64,000 bases of DNA. It comes from Bathymodiolus brooksi. Taxonomy: Eukaryota > Mollusca > Bivalvia > Mytilida > Modiolidae. The notes under the pieces are model-generated. The model searched no databases. It was not told the origin of the DNA and saw only the letters and a program-made list of their open reading frames with translations. The stretch is from the NCBI GenBank assembly GCA_963680875.1, contig OY804578.1:99291689-99355688 (forward strand). Direction: 5' to 3'. Positions 21,219 to 33,349 of the stretch are shown here, piece by piece; position 1 is the first letter of the stretch, and each line of letters begins with the position of its first letter. The position numbers and the translations under genes were made by a program.

Positions 21219-23030
21219 GTGTACTTCTCGAGGTCGCTTTCATTTTCCTACCATATAAATTGCTATCTAAAAGAAAACTTTGAACGTAAGTTTAATTATA
21301 TGATTAAACTACTTGGGGAACATGGAACCTTTACTCGAATATCTTTTGGCGATGCGTTGTGGAACTCAGTACTCCGACCGTCAATCTCTCATGGATGTAC
21401 TGTATGGATGCCATCCGCTTTATCCTCCAAAGGTATGCTCGAAACGTGTCAGTATAAAGCAGCTAAATTAATCTTTAGCACAAATATGACCATTCCTAAA
21501 TCGGCTCTCTTCTTAGAATTAGGTTGGGAACCACAGGCACTTGTTTCATTCAAAAAATATATGCCCCCTCCTCTTCCTTACTTCAAGGTAAACATCTGCC
21601 CTTTACCCCTTCCCCACTTCGCCTCAATATTTTTCGCTGATTTGTGATCCTTTCGCTGACCCAATTATATCGTTACACTCCCGAGATATTTCTCTTTTCG
21701 ACTGCCACATTTAAATATAAATACCGGGCCCCCCTCAGACGAATTGGACAAGAATATTCAGCGAAAGTCGCATTTTCTATTTTTCAGTCAATGAAACGGA
21801 TACAACCACTTCCGGTTTGCGCTGGATTTTTCATATGCATTCGGAATTCTCTAGACCGGCCATGTGTAACAATGCCATCATGATCATCTCCTTTCAAATG
21901 TAAAGTAAGCCTTTAAAATACAGATAATTGTTCCGATGCAGATTATAAAAGTATGTTCAACTCCAAATTACTGACATTTGATTTTTAAAACACCTTTTTT
22001 TTTAGTTTCTAAATCAATTTAGAACGGACCGGAAGTGACTGTATCTGTTTCATTGACTGAAAAATAGAAAATGCGACTTTCGCTGAATATTCTTGTCCAA
22101 TTCGTCTGAGGGGGGCCCAGTATTTATATTTAAATGTGGCAGTCGAAAAGAGAAATATCTCGGGAGTGTAACGATATAATTGGGTCAGCGAAAGGATCAC
22201 AAATAAGCGAAAAATATTGAGGGGAAGGGGTAAAGGGCAGATATTTACCTTGAAGTAAGGAAGAGGAGGGGGCATACCTTTTTTGAATGAAACAAGTGCC
22301 TGTGTTGGGAACCTATCAACGATTTTCTTGACAAGCAAAGAATATCGTATTTCTCAAGGCTACAAAATTTGCCTTGTACGAGACTTTGTAAAATTGTTTT
22401 TGATGAACTAAAAGATTCACAGTTCCATCCTAAATGGGATTACCTTAATAATGTACGTAGGGTTTTTGAAAATGCTGGTTTAGACCATCATCTTAACTCT
22501 GATGTAAATATGATTACTTTTAAGAAGTTTTTTGGCGAATATGTACGAAACAGAAAAATATATATTACCAATGCTAAAAGTAAAAGTAGCTTGACAAATT
22601 ACGTCCACTTCCCTATAATGTTCGAAAAATTTATTGGAGTTCCAACCAACCAGACTTGAAATGTTAGCCCGCACGAATACGCTGTCTATAAATTCTGTTC
22701 TACACAGAATGAAACTTCACACAACGTCGGTTTGTGAAATGTGTAGCAGTGGTTCCGACGAAGATTTATTCCATTTCATGTTAGACTGCCCGGAATACAC
22801 ACCAATACGTAACAATTACCTCAATTTAATTACCGAACGATTTACTGGTCTTGCTTTCTTAGAGTTGTCGCCCTTTGACAAAATGCAATTTTTAATTGGA
22901 GATGTTAGTTTTAGCCTAGATACAAATATTGGTATATTTTTTGACAAAATAGGCAAAACCATGTTACAACAAATGTTTTTACGCAGGAAGTCCTTTTTAG
23001 AAAACAACAAAACTATCTGTGATCACTGCC
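21219..23030 (+). mobile_element. LINE remnant C, split by a foldback element
   Basis: The left part (21219-21531) reads SVLRPSISHGCTVWMPSA and FLELGWE, the usual post-RT region. The reading resumes at 22305 with PINDFLDKQRISYFSRLQ and continues to 22659. After a frame change it gives the zinc knuckle TTSVCEMCSSGSDEDLFHFM and LDCPEY (22634-23010). Removing the 773-bp insertion and one target copy restores the frame across the junction. RT core and endonuclease are missing. The element is dead. Confidence 0.8.
21532..22304. mobile_element. 773-bp foldback element with 8-bp target-site duplication
   Basis: The inverted ends are CACAGGCACTTGTTTCATTC and its reverse complement. The arms are about 270-290 bases each and nearly identical, around a unique centre of about 200 bases (21825-22030). 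The target TTGGGAAC is duplicated at 21524-21531 and 22305-22312. An 8-bp duplication and CA-starting ends fit hAT-type non-autonomous elements; the family is an inference. There is no transposase inside. The frames reading 'FKK-MPPPLPYFKVNICPLP' on both strands are the two arms read in turn. Confidence 0.9.
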
Positions 23031-23330
23031 GTAGCACTCGGTACGGTTGGTACGGTTCCGACCGTACCACTTTTTTTGGCTGGTACGGCAAACCGTACCA
23101 CAATTTCGACAGAAAAAAATAATTTTGAGATGAAAAAAGGATATTCTTTGATATTACGAATTTAGTTTGTTACACATATTTTCACTGGTTCTTCAGCCCT
23201 GAATGTCAGCATATATTCGGAAAACAGACGGGGTATATATTTCAGTCCCCAAAAATGAATAAAACATTACGCTTCACTGAATCAATGGTATAATACGGGA
23301 TAATAAATGTATTTTTACCAAATTAAATGC
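23031..23330. other. Short spacer, no gene seen
   Basis: A small stretch with repeated GGTACGGT and CCGTACCA words at 23040-23100. It leads into the repeat that flanks the pogo element. Confidence 0.4.
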
Positions 23331-23334
23331 TGTT

Positions 23335-23960
23335 TTTATACTCAAAACGGCTGCATGAACAAAAAATTATTACAACGGTTAATTCCGTCACAAATACCTG
23401 ATCGATTTAGCAAACTCCTATGTTCCACGGCTGTACCATAACAAATAAACAAAACGTTGAGCTTTAAAAACTTTCGACGTCATGGGGCTACACCAAGGTT
23501 TTATTTACATGTAGTTAACATTTAAATTATTGAAACTGTTTCGCAAACCCGTTGTTTTGTTATGTGATATATTAATGTTATATTTATAAAGTTTATAAAA
23601 TTTACTACATATGAAACTGTATTGATTTAGAAATTTAGTACAATATTTTCCTTCATTGAAGAATGACGTCAAAGGTACGGACATCTAGAGATACGAAAAA
23701 TGAAAATAAAAGAGGCAAATTTATTTAATACAGTTGGATGTTGTATTTTAAAAAAAATAGGTTAAATCCATAATATATATCAGCATATCAGCTATCAGAC
23801 AGGGTATATAATGTGACATTTCCGGCTTAGGATCTAGACATGGTATATAATGTGACTTTTCCGGCTTAGGATCTCACAGCCTCAGGGAATATAGATACTA
23901 AGCCGGAAATGTCACATTATATACCCTGTCTGATAGCTGATTAACATATATACTAGTATC
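23335..23960. repeat. Left copy of direct repeat flanking the pogo element
   Basis: It matches 26930-27485 in the same orientation over most of its length, with scattered substitutions and small indels. Shared blocks include TTCCGTCACAAATACCTGAT, TCGACGTCATGGGGCTACAC and GAATGACGTCAAAGGTACGG. The end of this copy (23785-23945) is a larger hairpin built on GCTATCAGACAGGGTATATA. The right copy keeps only a collapsed form of that hairpin. Confidence 0.8.
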
Positions 23961-23962
23961 TC

Positions 23963-26906
23963 ATTGTATCGCGGGTTCCATTATATCGCGGTATTTATTT
24001 ATTCCAAATTGACGCACGAGCGAGGGCACGAGCGACAGTCTAATTTTGGAAGTAAAACACCGAAGTCACGTTGCAGTTCAACACACCAACTTTTGTGAAA
24101 ATGTCACAACTACTGGTAAGTAAACACTGTTATTCATGAAATTCATGTGATTTAGCATTTTTACCAAGCACCTGCTACCCCATGTTTCCAAAATGTTGAT
24201 AAATTTTTGTATAAATCGTATTTTCCCCCACGAAGCAAAGTGGAAATTGTCGTCTGGTTGTTTACGTTCAACATGAGGCTTGTAAAAGTCACGTGACGGG
24301 GAAACTCCCATATTACGGCGGGAAAAAACTATGGAAAGCAATTAAGGACAAAAATACGAAATAACAAATTTTTGTCTAAAATTGAGTTAAAATAGTGTGT
24401 TTGCACCAACTTTTATGGCAAGTTTGCCTATGAATCTGTTTGTTAATAATTATATATATGGATTTAGACCTGTGAACATAAAATATGTTATCAATAATCT
24501 GGGGAAAAAAATACAGTAGGGACCATATTTACTGATTGAATTACTGCAACTGTTAAAATCTCTAAGGAATGAACAATGCTGAAAACTTAAAGCAATATAT
24601 TTTCTTCTCTATTTTCAGAATCCAGATGTTAAAAAGAAAAGGTTACAGTATGACAGGGCCAATTTGCAGCGGGCTCATGAGGCAATAGTTAAAGGAATGT
24701 CTGTTTATCGTGCAGCAAGACAATACAATGTTCCAGAGTCAACATTGAGGGACAGGACAAGGGGTAACGTTGATATAGAAGCAAAAGTTGGCCAGGATAC
24801 CATTTTTACTAAAGATGAAGAGAAAGATTTTGTAAACCATATGACATACATGGCACGCATTGGTTATGGGTATAGTAAGGCAAAGATACAACTTGTGGGA
24901 AGAGATTATGCACAGGCTCTGGGGGAAAACTTGAGGTCTGGTGAGTCGTTACAATTAAGTAATAATTGGTTCTATGGCATGTTGAAAAGATGGCCAGAGT
25001 TGAAATTGGTAAAACCGCAAAAATTATCTATGTCGAGGGCCAAAGCTGCATCTCAGGAAAATCTAAACAAATATTTCAAAGAATTATCATCTTTGTTAAC
25101 AAAACACAACTTGAGAAACAAACCAAGCAGAATTTTTAACGTAGATGAGACTGGTATTGCAACTGAACATTCACCACCCAAAGTTGTTTGTAATAAAGAG
25201 TCTAAGCCACAAGCCATTACTTCTTCTAGATCTGCAACAGTTACAATAATTGCTGGAGGGAACGCCACAGGAAATCATATTCCTCCTTACTACATTTTTC
25301 CAGGTAAGCGGTGGAATGACGCATTTTTAAATGATGCTGCACCAGGATCTGATGGTGAAATGTCCGTTACAGGATGGTCCAACACTGCTATTTTTCAGAA
25401 TTATATAACCAAACACTTTGCAAACCATGCTGGTATCACAGATAGAAATGATCAGCAACCCACATTAATACTTTATGATGGACATCGTTCCCACATTAGT
25501 ATCACCTTAACTGATTGGGCAAAGAAGCACAAAGTTCTTCTGTTTGTTCTACCTCATCACAGTAGCCATCTAACACAGCCACTTGACGTTGGCATATTTG
25601 GGCCTTTGAAAAATATACATAACAGGGAATGTTCCACATTTATGCAGAAGAATCCTGGCATGAGCATTACCAAATACCAAGTTGCAGCTCTCACATATAA
25701 ACCCTACATAAAAGCTATGTCACCAGAAAATCTGATATCATCATTTCGTAAGACCGGCATATTTCCTTTTAACAACAAAGTTATCACGAATGATCAAACT
25801 GCACCTTCCATTATTTATACTGATGTTCAAGAGGATGAAAATGACACACACACAGAAGAGGCTGAGAATAACCAAGATGAAAATGTCACACACACAGAAG
25901 AGGTTGAGAATAACCAAGATAAAGAACAGCAAGCTGGTGAAATTAATTTCTTTGGGACCAGAACTATAACATTTGTAGTAAAAAAGCCTAAGCGTAAATT
26001 TATACCGCCATACCTTGCCGGAGATCTCCAAAAAAAATCTAACCTGGATATTTTACAGTCATCTGCTAAGAAATCTAAACTTAAGCTTACTACACCTATG
26101 TCAACAAAGAATCCTAAGAAGAAAACACAGCCAAAAGTTACCAAGCAGAAAACACAGCAAACTGTTACCAAGAAAGCAACAAATAAACATAAAGGAAAGG
26201 AAATGGAGGGGAAAATGCAAGAACCTCAACCAAGCACATCAGGATTAAATAACAAAGGGGGTCCAATTGAATTATCATCAGAGGATTCACAACTATTTAG
26301 TGATGTAGAGTTGACAGATGATGAAGATGTCTGTTGTGTGTGTAATAAATGGCAACCTATTGAGTTAAAGGATGTTGAAGGGGTTGTTTTTGTCAAATGG
26401 GGAGAATGTAGCATTTGTGGTCACTGGACCCACCTCGCTTACTGTACAGAAGTCACCGTTTTGAGGCGGAACAGTGTGTTTAAGTGCCCACACTGTTCTT
26501 CTGAATAACTCTCAAGAAGACAAAAATCATGTAAATAGTTGAAGTTCCATTTTTGTTCCTGTTATCAGTTAAATTTGAACTTGTTTTGACAATTAATTAA
26601 TTTATTTATTGAATGGACATATATGGAGTTGAAAACATCGTTTTTGAACATTAAAGACACCAAGTGTGCACCATACATTAACATTTTACGACTACCGCGA
26701 TATAATGGGAATCCTCTGAGAACGACCTAGAAAACGATGGTGTCTTAATTTGGAAATTTCATACGGAATTCTTTTGAAGAAATTGGACATTGTTACATGG
26801 AAATGAAGTTAAAATAATGGAGAACATGTGGGATAAACAAACATAAACAGGTAAGTCTTCTTTTTTATTTATTAACGTTAAAGTGTTAACTACCGCGATA
26901 CAATGG
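23963..26906 (+). mobile_element. Autonomous pogo-type DNA transposon
   Basis: The left end carries CATTGTATCGCGG (23963-23975) and CCATTATATCGCGGTA (23979-23994). The right side has exact reverse complements of the inner motif at 26693-26708 and of the outer motif at 26891-26906. The motif pair on each side looks like transposase binding sites. The outermost bases and the TA duplication were not fixed. The transposase in between is unbroken, so the copy may be recent. Confidence 0.75.
24101..26508 (+). CDS. Pogo/Tigger-type transposase with C-terminal PHD-like finger (two exons)
   Basis: Exon 1 is 24101-24115 (MSQLL, then GTAAGT). Exon 2 is 24619-26508 after TTTTCAG. They join in phase to 634 residues. 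The N-terminus has a pipsqueak-type helix-turn-helix (IVKGMSVYRAARQYNVPEST). The DDE_1 catalytic domain shows D181 in FNVDETG, D292 in YDGHRSH and D328 in TQPLDVG, the DDD triad of pogo. The tail is basic and Lys-rich. It ends in a Cys/His finger (CCVCNKW, ECSICGHWTHL, CPHC) resembling a PHD finger. It would cut and paste its own element in the nucleus. No frameshift or stop was seen. Such genes are also sometimes domesticated, but the nearby terminal motifs argue for a transposon. Confidence 0.88.
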
Positions 26907-26929
26907 ATCTCCGGGCTAATATTACGAAT

Positions 26930-27485
26930 TTATACTCAAAACGGCTGCATGAACAAAACAATATTACAACGGTTAATTCCGTCACAAATACCTGATCAAT
27001 TCAGCAAACTCCTATGTTCCACGGCTGTACCATAACAAATAAACAAAACGTTGAACGTTGTAAACTTTCGACGTCATGGGGCTACACCAAGGTTTTATTT
27101 ACATGTTGTTAACGTTTGAATTATCGAAACTGTTTCACAAACCCGTTGTTTTGTTATATGATATATTAATGTTGTATTTATAAAGTTTATAAAATTTACT
27201 ACATATGAAACTGTATTGATTTAGAAATTTAGTAGAGTATTTTCCTTCATGAGACACCCTATATATGAAATATGACGTGACATATATTTTGACGTCATTG
27301 AAGAATGACGTCAAAGGTACGGAAATGGACACCTAGAGATACGAAAAATGAAAATAAAAGAGGCAAATTTATTTAATACAGTTGAATGTTGTATTTAAAA
27401 AAAAAGGTTAAATCCGTAATATATCTGTTATTCAGCTATCAGACAGGGTATATAATGTCTGATAGCTGAATAACATATATTAATG
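26930..27485. repeat. Right copy of direct repeat flanking the pogo element
   Basis: It begins a few tens of bases after the pogo right end and repeats 23335-23960. It has about 48 extra bases near 27250-27298, between two CAT-containing words. It ends in a short hairpin, TCAGCTATCAGACA with TGTCTGATAGCTGA. Confidence 0.8.
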
Positions 27486-27489
27486 TCGT

Positions 27490-28060
27490 AATATTTTTTT
27501 TTTTAAATGTCTGTCTACCATTGCGTTTCAGAAACCAAAAATCGGAAAGGGAACTACAAATACAATTCCAAATATTTTTCTTTATAAAGGAAATTGGTGG
27601 AGGAATGGCTTCAAAATATTTTTTGGAAGAAAGATGAAATAACATAGAAGGTAAAAGGGGGGGGGGGATCCGATCGGAAATCAGGAATACTTATGTCCAT
27701 TGACTGTACTAACTTAACCGTTGCAAGACATCTTAAACTGAAAGAAAACACAGAAAACTAAAAGTAAAAGAGTAACTAGGACTCCACAAAAATATGGGAG
27801 CATGGACCAGGTGCACCGGTAGGTAAGCGTTATTCTTTATTTGGCTGAAAATGCACAAGAATTTATCTTTGTGCATATACCTAAAAAAAATATGGGAGAT
27901 AACCCCCTCCGACAAAAAAATTGGCCGTACCACTTTTTTTTAAGGTACTACGCCTATGGTGATAAATCAATCCCTGTATCAAGGTTTTAAGCTTTTTTGT
28001 ATGTGTTTTAGAATGTATATTAATGTATCGTCTTTTTATGCACTGTGTAACAATTTATTT
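27490..28060. other. Intergenic, no gene seen
   Basis: A G run at 27657-27667 and AT-rich DNA. No supported feature. Confidence 0.4.
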
Positions 28061-28065
28061 GTTCC

Positions 28066-28273
28066 TACCTAAAATTATATCCCCCCAGATAAAATATCAA
28101 TGAAATTATGTCCAAGAGGATGTCATATTCTAAAAAATATTATCTCACATTCATAAATATTATCCCTCTATTGGATAATATTTTTTTCAATGAGGATAAT
28201 ATTTTTTAGAATATTACATCAACTTGGATATAATTTCATTGATATTTTATCTGGGGAGATATGATTTTAGGTA
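28066..28273. mobile_element. About 208-bp palindromic MITE
   Basis: The ends ACCTAAAATTATATCCCCCC and GGGGAGATATGATTTTAGGT form inverted arms that continue inward for about 70 bases (AGATAAAATATCAATGAAAT and its partner). A similar half end appears near 28700-28740. No coding capacity. Confidence 0.75.
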
Positions 28274-28680
28274 AATCATAGCAACTTGAATTCCGGCCCC
28301 TTGGCCCCTAATTTTCAAAATGGTCACAAGTTCAAATTTGTTTTCACAATCTTGATAGTCGTGAAAAAGTACTCCAAGATATCAAATTTTAATTAAATCA
28401 CAGCAATTTGAAATTTGGCCACTTGGCCCCAAATTTTCAAAATGGCCACCGATTTAAAATTGTTATCACAATTTTGACAGTCATGGAATACTACACCTAG
28501 ATATAAAATTTTATTGAAATCTGAGCATTTTTTTAATTTGGCCCTTTTTGGTCGGCGTCGATTTTGAAAATGGCAGCCAATTTGATTTTTTTCAACCACC
28601 ATCTTGTTTGTCATGTTCTACCATAAGATATCAAATTTCCTTGAAATCATAGCACTTTTTAAATTTTACCCATATTTCTC
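28274..28680. repeat. Degenerate ~122-bp tandem repeat, about 3.3 units
   Basis: Units start with AAATC-TAGCA-TT-like words at 28273, 28395, 28517 and 28644. Shared parts are TTTGGCC, TTTCAAAATGG and AAGATATCAAATTT. The units are strongly diverged. Confidence 0.65.
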
Positions 28681-28967
28681 ACTTTATATTTTATGTAATT
28701 TTATCCTATATGATATAATTTCAATGATATTTTATCTGTGTAGATGCTATGTTAAAAATCAAATTACGATATTGATTATGTAATCAGTATCATACATATA
28801 TATCTTTGATGATTTTTTTTTATTCAATTCAGGATATTGATTTTTATAAATACATGTACAAAATATGTTTTCAAATTACTCACCTTCTTTAATTTTGTAG
28901 TATATCTTCTGATCCTTCAGAATAAAATGTTCAGCTCTCTTCCTAAGCCCTCTTTTCTCATTTAGAG

Positions 28968-30711
28968 TAGTGACCCCAAACACTTTAGACCAATAACATT
29001 AGTTAGCTGTTTGGGTAAACTTTTTACGGCTATTTTGAGCGAGAGACTGAGTAAATATTCTGACGATTTCTTTGTTATGCATGAAAATCAGTGTGGTTTC
29101 AGGCAAGGCTATTGTACAGTTGATAATTTATTTACATTGTATTCATTCTTTGAACTTTTAAAAAGGAAAAAGAAAAAAATGTATTGTGCGTTTATAGATT
29201 TTGAGAAGGCCTTTGATAAAATCTGGCGGGAAGGATTGTGGTACAAATTGTTAATTAATAATATAAATGGGAAAATGTTAAATGTAATACAGAATATATA
29301 TAAAGATATCAAATCAAACATTATTTTTAATAACAGTAAATCCGATTATTTTCCATGTGATAATGGCATCAGACAAGGTGAAAACTTGTCAACTTTCTTA
29401 TTTGCAATATTTTTGAATGATCTGGAAGATTTTTTAGAAAACCACAATGTTACAGGCCTTCTCACAATTTCACAAGATATTGAAAATATTATGAATGTAT
29501 ATATAGACATATTTCTATTGCTTTATGCAGATGTCACCGTCCTAATGGCAGAAACCCCTGAAGACCTTCAAAAACAATTAAATATTTTCCATGATTATTG
29601 CTTGGCTTGGAAATTAAAAGTAAATATAGACAAAACTAAAATTGTATGCTTTACAAATGGAAGATTACCAAAAAATTTACAATTTACATATAGCAACAGC
29701 GAAATTGAAATTGTGAAGGAATTTAATTATTTGGGTTTATTATTGACAAAAACGGGAAACTTTAAAAGGGCAATTAAAACACTTGCTGATAAAGGGACCA
29801 AAGCAATGTACGAAATCCTGAAAAGAGGAAAATTCCACAATTTTTCTATTTCATGTCAACTTGATTTATTTGATAAAATGGTAAAACCTATATTACTTTA
29901 TGGTTGTGAATTATGGGGATTAAGTAACTGTGATATAATTGAGAGAGTACATTTGAAATATTGTAAGCTTCTACTAAATCTCAAATCTTCAACTCCAAAT
30001 TGTATGATTTATGGTGAATTGGGACGCTACCCCCTCTATATAGATATAAAACAGCGGATGGTGTCATACTGGATCAAACTTATAACAGGAAAACAGTCAA
30101 AAATTTGCTCTGTTGTGTATCGTTTAATGTACCATTTATGTAATACACAGAATGCAAATTTTTCTTGGCTAAACAGTGTAAAAACTATTTTAGATGAATG
30201 TGGTTTTTCGTATATTTGGGAAACACAAATTTTCATTAGTGAAGTCTGGTTAAAATCCAATATAAAAATGAGATTGCACGATCAATTCCCGCAGACATGG
30301 CGAGAAACATTACACAATTGTTCTAAAACCCTAAATTATTGTATTTTTAAAGAAACGTTTATTTTTGAACAATATTTTGATATTTTAGACGAAAAAGATT
30401 TCTTAACTCTATGTAAATTTCGAACAACAAACCATAAACTGCCAATAGAACATGGAAGATGGAATAACATACCGCGCGAAAATAGAAAATGTAATTTATG
30501 TAATTTAGAGGAAATTGGTGATGAATTCCATTATATTTTAAATTGTCCATATTTTAAGCAATATAGAGATATTTATATCAAGAAGAGATATACAAAAAGA
30601 CCAAATATCATTAACTTCTTGGGGATTATGGCGTCAACAAATAGACTGAATCTGACTAATCTATGTAAATTTATACGGATCATAAATGAAAGGGTGTGTC
30701 CTCCTAGCTAA
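28968..30711 (+). mobile_element. 5'-truncated LINE with long RT frame, catalytic motif mutated
   Basis: A reading frame of about 580 codons. It begins inside the RT with SDPKHFRPITL, so the endonuclease and start of the RT are missing. RT blocks follow in order: QCGFRQGYCTVDNLF, AFIDFEKAFDKIWREGL with the first catalytic Asp, NGIRQGENLSTFLFA, then LLYADVTVLMAE where YADD is expected. The second Asp is Val, which should abolish activity. After that come NYLGLLLT, PILLYGCELWG, LPIEHGRWNNIPRENRKCNL and the knuckle CNLCNLEEIGDEFHYILNC. An AATAAAG lies shortly after the stop, near 30803. The frame is otherwise unbroken, which suggests a fairly young dead-on-arrival copy. Confidence 0.88.
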
Positions 30712-30799
30712 CTGGTTTCCTGTGTTCTAATATTGTGTATATATTGTATATATTGTATATAATTGTGTCTATGTCTTCTCTGTACCTGTCATTTGGTGA

Positions 30800-31640
30800 T
30801 GAGAATAAAGATATATAAGTAGAATTGTCCGGATATTCTTTAGATTGCAAAAATTTATACAAAGTTTTATATTCAGAACCATCCATTTTGATTGACCTTG
30901 AATGTATTCCAATGAAAGAAGACCTTAAGTAATCAATCAATATATGTATATAATAACACTCTTATTTGATCAAGACTAAAAAAGATACTATTTCGTATAA
31001 ATTTTATTCTATGAGATAATATTTCGTGGACATTTTCTATCTTTATGGATAAACAATTTTGAACTTTTTTTTATCCACAATGGCGGATATTTTTTTTAAT
31101 ATGGGATAAAATATTGCCTACATTTGATCCATAATTTCACAAAATTTAATCCTATGGGATAATTTTAGGGCTCAATTCTATCCCATGGGATAATATTTTT
31201 GTAGGATATAATTTATGTTTACAACTGAATATGTTTTATTAAGCTATGTGTTGAAATGAAAATTTTAAAGATGCTTCGTTGAAACATATTTTATGAACTT
31301 TATCATATATCATTTATATTGCATGTCATATGTATTTTTTGCTTAAAATGTTTGTATATAGTACATATTTGTTTGTATGATAAATGTTAGAAGCACTTGC
31401 AGGTACCTCCCGTCTGCAGGTGCCCCCCGTTGTAAAGGGGTAGTTCTGAATAAATATACATTGTATATATATATATTACCCCTTTGGTGTCTTCAAACTT
31501 TCCTTAATGGTGTTTATCGTCACTTCTCTTTCAGCAATTTGACAGCTATATCACGACTACCAACATGTATGGGACAGTAACACTCGGACAATTAAAACGA
31601 ACTGACCAGTCAAATTCTCAGTCTTTGTTAGGTTCGTGCG
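30800..31640. other. Intergenic, no gene seen
   Basis: AT-rich DNA with recurring GGGATAA words between 31015 and 31205, like the interior of the MITE at 28066. Nothing coding was recognised. Confidence 0.4.
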
Positions 31641-31649
31641 AGACAAGTG

Positions 31650-31994
31650 ATTACGATTTTAATTGATATTGCTTGTCTTTGCCATGGCTTTCGACAATGT
31701 TCCCCATGAAAGGTTTTTACATCAATCTAAAGTTTTAAGGAATAGACAGAGCAACGCTGACCTGAATATCTTCATTCCTCAATTACTGGAAACAAATGGC
31801 GATTCTAGACAGAGAGAAGTCTATCGGGAAAGAACAACAAGACAGAGTTATATAGGCTTTATCTTTATTACTTGCCAGATGTCATCAGATTCATGATTAT
31901 TCACAGATGGCTGTCAACTCTATCAGCATATCAACATCCCAAACCTTTCTGATCTGTCATAGCTTGAAGATTGACAACAGGAGGGTATCAGGTC
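31650..31994 (+). mobile_element. LINE remnant D, left part
   Basis: The RT palm block VFAMAFDNVPHERFLHQSK corresponds to the common DFAKAFDxVPHxRLL motif. The first Asp region is changed and the frame then decays. The remainder of the same kind of element lies at 33350-33815 beyond an inserted DNA element. Confidence 0.6.
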
Positions 31995-33345
31995 AAATCG
32001 GCACCTATCTACATAGTCAAATCGTCACCTTAAGGTTGGTTAGTTGGTGTCTTCAACCTATGCCAACATTTTGAAATATCATATTCAAGGTATGCCAACA
32101 AACATTTTATTACAGGTGTTTATATAACAATTAATGATAGTTACAGGTAAGTAAATTTTGATATGAAGGTCTCAAAATTGAAATTTTATAAAGAATTTTT
32201 TTTTAATCTAAAAATATAAGATATAGAAAAATATAAAAATATTAAGTTTAGTAAAAATTTATATATAGAATAATAATTCTGTTAAAATTAACCAAAAAAG
32301 TTTGTAAAATTTATATATAAAATAATAAGTCTTAAAATTAAACAAAAATCTGTAAATAAAAAAGATGAAAATCTAAAATTTTAGAATAATTTAAATAAAC
32401 AATGCAATTAAACAATTTTCTTAAAATCTAAATTCAAAATTTCAGAATAATAACTATTTATAAATTTAGAATTATCAAAATTGTGGACAGTATTTTTTAA
32501 TTGCTCACTCCAAGCTAATTAATCATAAGATCAGTCATTTTCACATTGATGTGATTTAGGATAATATTTGATTACAGTAGTTAATGAATATATGATCACT
32601 ACTTTAACAGAGTTGACCAAGCTAACAAAGGGTATACATGGGAACCCAATAAGAGTCCAGTGACTCCAGTCATTACCTAAGTTACAATAATGTCCTGATT
32701 TATTTTCATAAAGTTTGATATTAAAATATATGTGTTCATAATGTCCTGATTTATTTTCATAAAGATTGATATTCATATATATATATTCTATACATATATA
32801 TGTGTGCTGATATACTGATTTATTTCGTTATTTCCCAAAAATATGCTTTTAAATACAAAATGTATTTACTTCTAACTTAAGATTATTCACTCAATACTCA
32901 CACAAAAACAAAACAACTTCTACATTTAATAAAAGTTAATTGTGGACTTGGAGTATATTGATATCTTCCCCCAGTTTTACACTACCGGAGTGTGCCTTTG
33001 TAAATGGACCACCAGCACAATAAATAAATTGACTATATTGTTCTATCTGTCATTGTTATTTATGATATTGCAAAATAAATAAAATTAATAAATGCAATTT
33101 ATTAACTCTGAATATTGTTTCTTTTTTTATTATTATTATATACATTGTGAAGCAGAATATGAACATTTTACAGATAACATGTTTCATTCAAATACATATA
33201 TATTTAAATATTAATCACTAAAATATCAATAAAATTATAATTTTCCAATGTACAAATGGAAAAATATATACATAGGTGCCGATTTGACCAAGTGCCATTT
33301 AACTTGGGGCCGAAATGACTAACTTAGGTGCCGAACTGACTGCAT
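31995..33345. mobile_element. About 1.3-kb non-autonomous DNA element inserted in a LINE
   Basis: The left end has GGTCAAATCGGCACCTAT. The exact reverse complement ATAGGTGCCGATTTGACC lies near 33274-33291. Variants of the same word are repeated at both ends: GTCAAATCGTCACCTTA on the left, and GGGGCCGAAATGACTAACTT and AGGTGCCGAACTGACT on the right. The interior is very AT-rich with no frame. LINE fragments sit directly on both sides. Confidence 0.7.
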
Positions 33346-33349
33346 ATGA

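Noticed and set aside
21219..22338. Matching frames on both strands around 'PPPLPYFKVNICPLP'
   Set aside because: They are the inverted arms of the 773-bp foldback element, not two related proteins.
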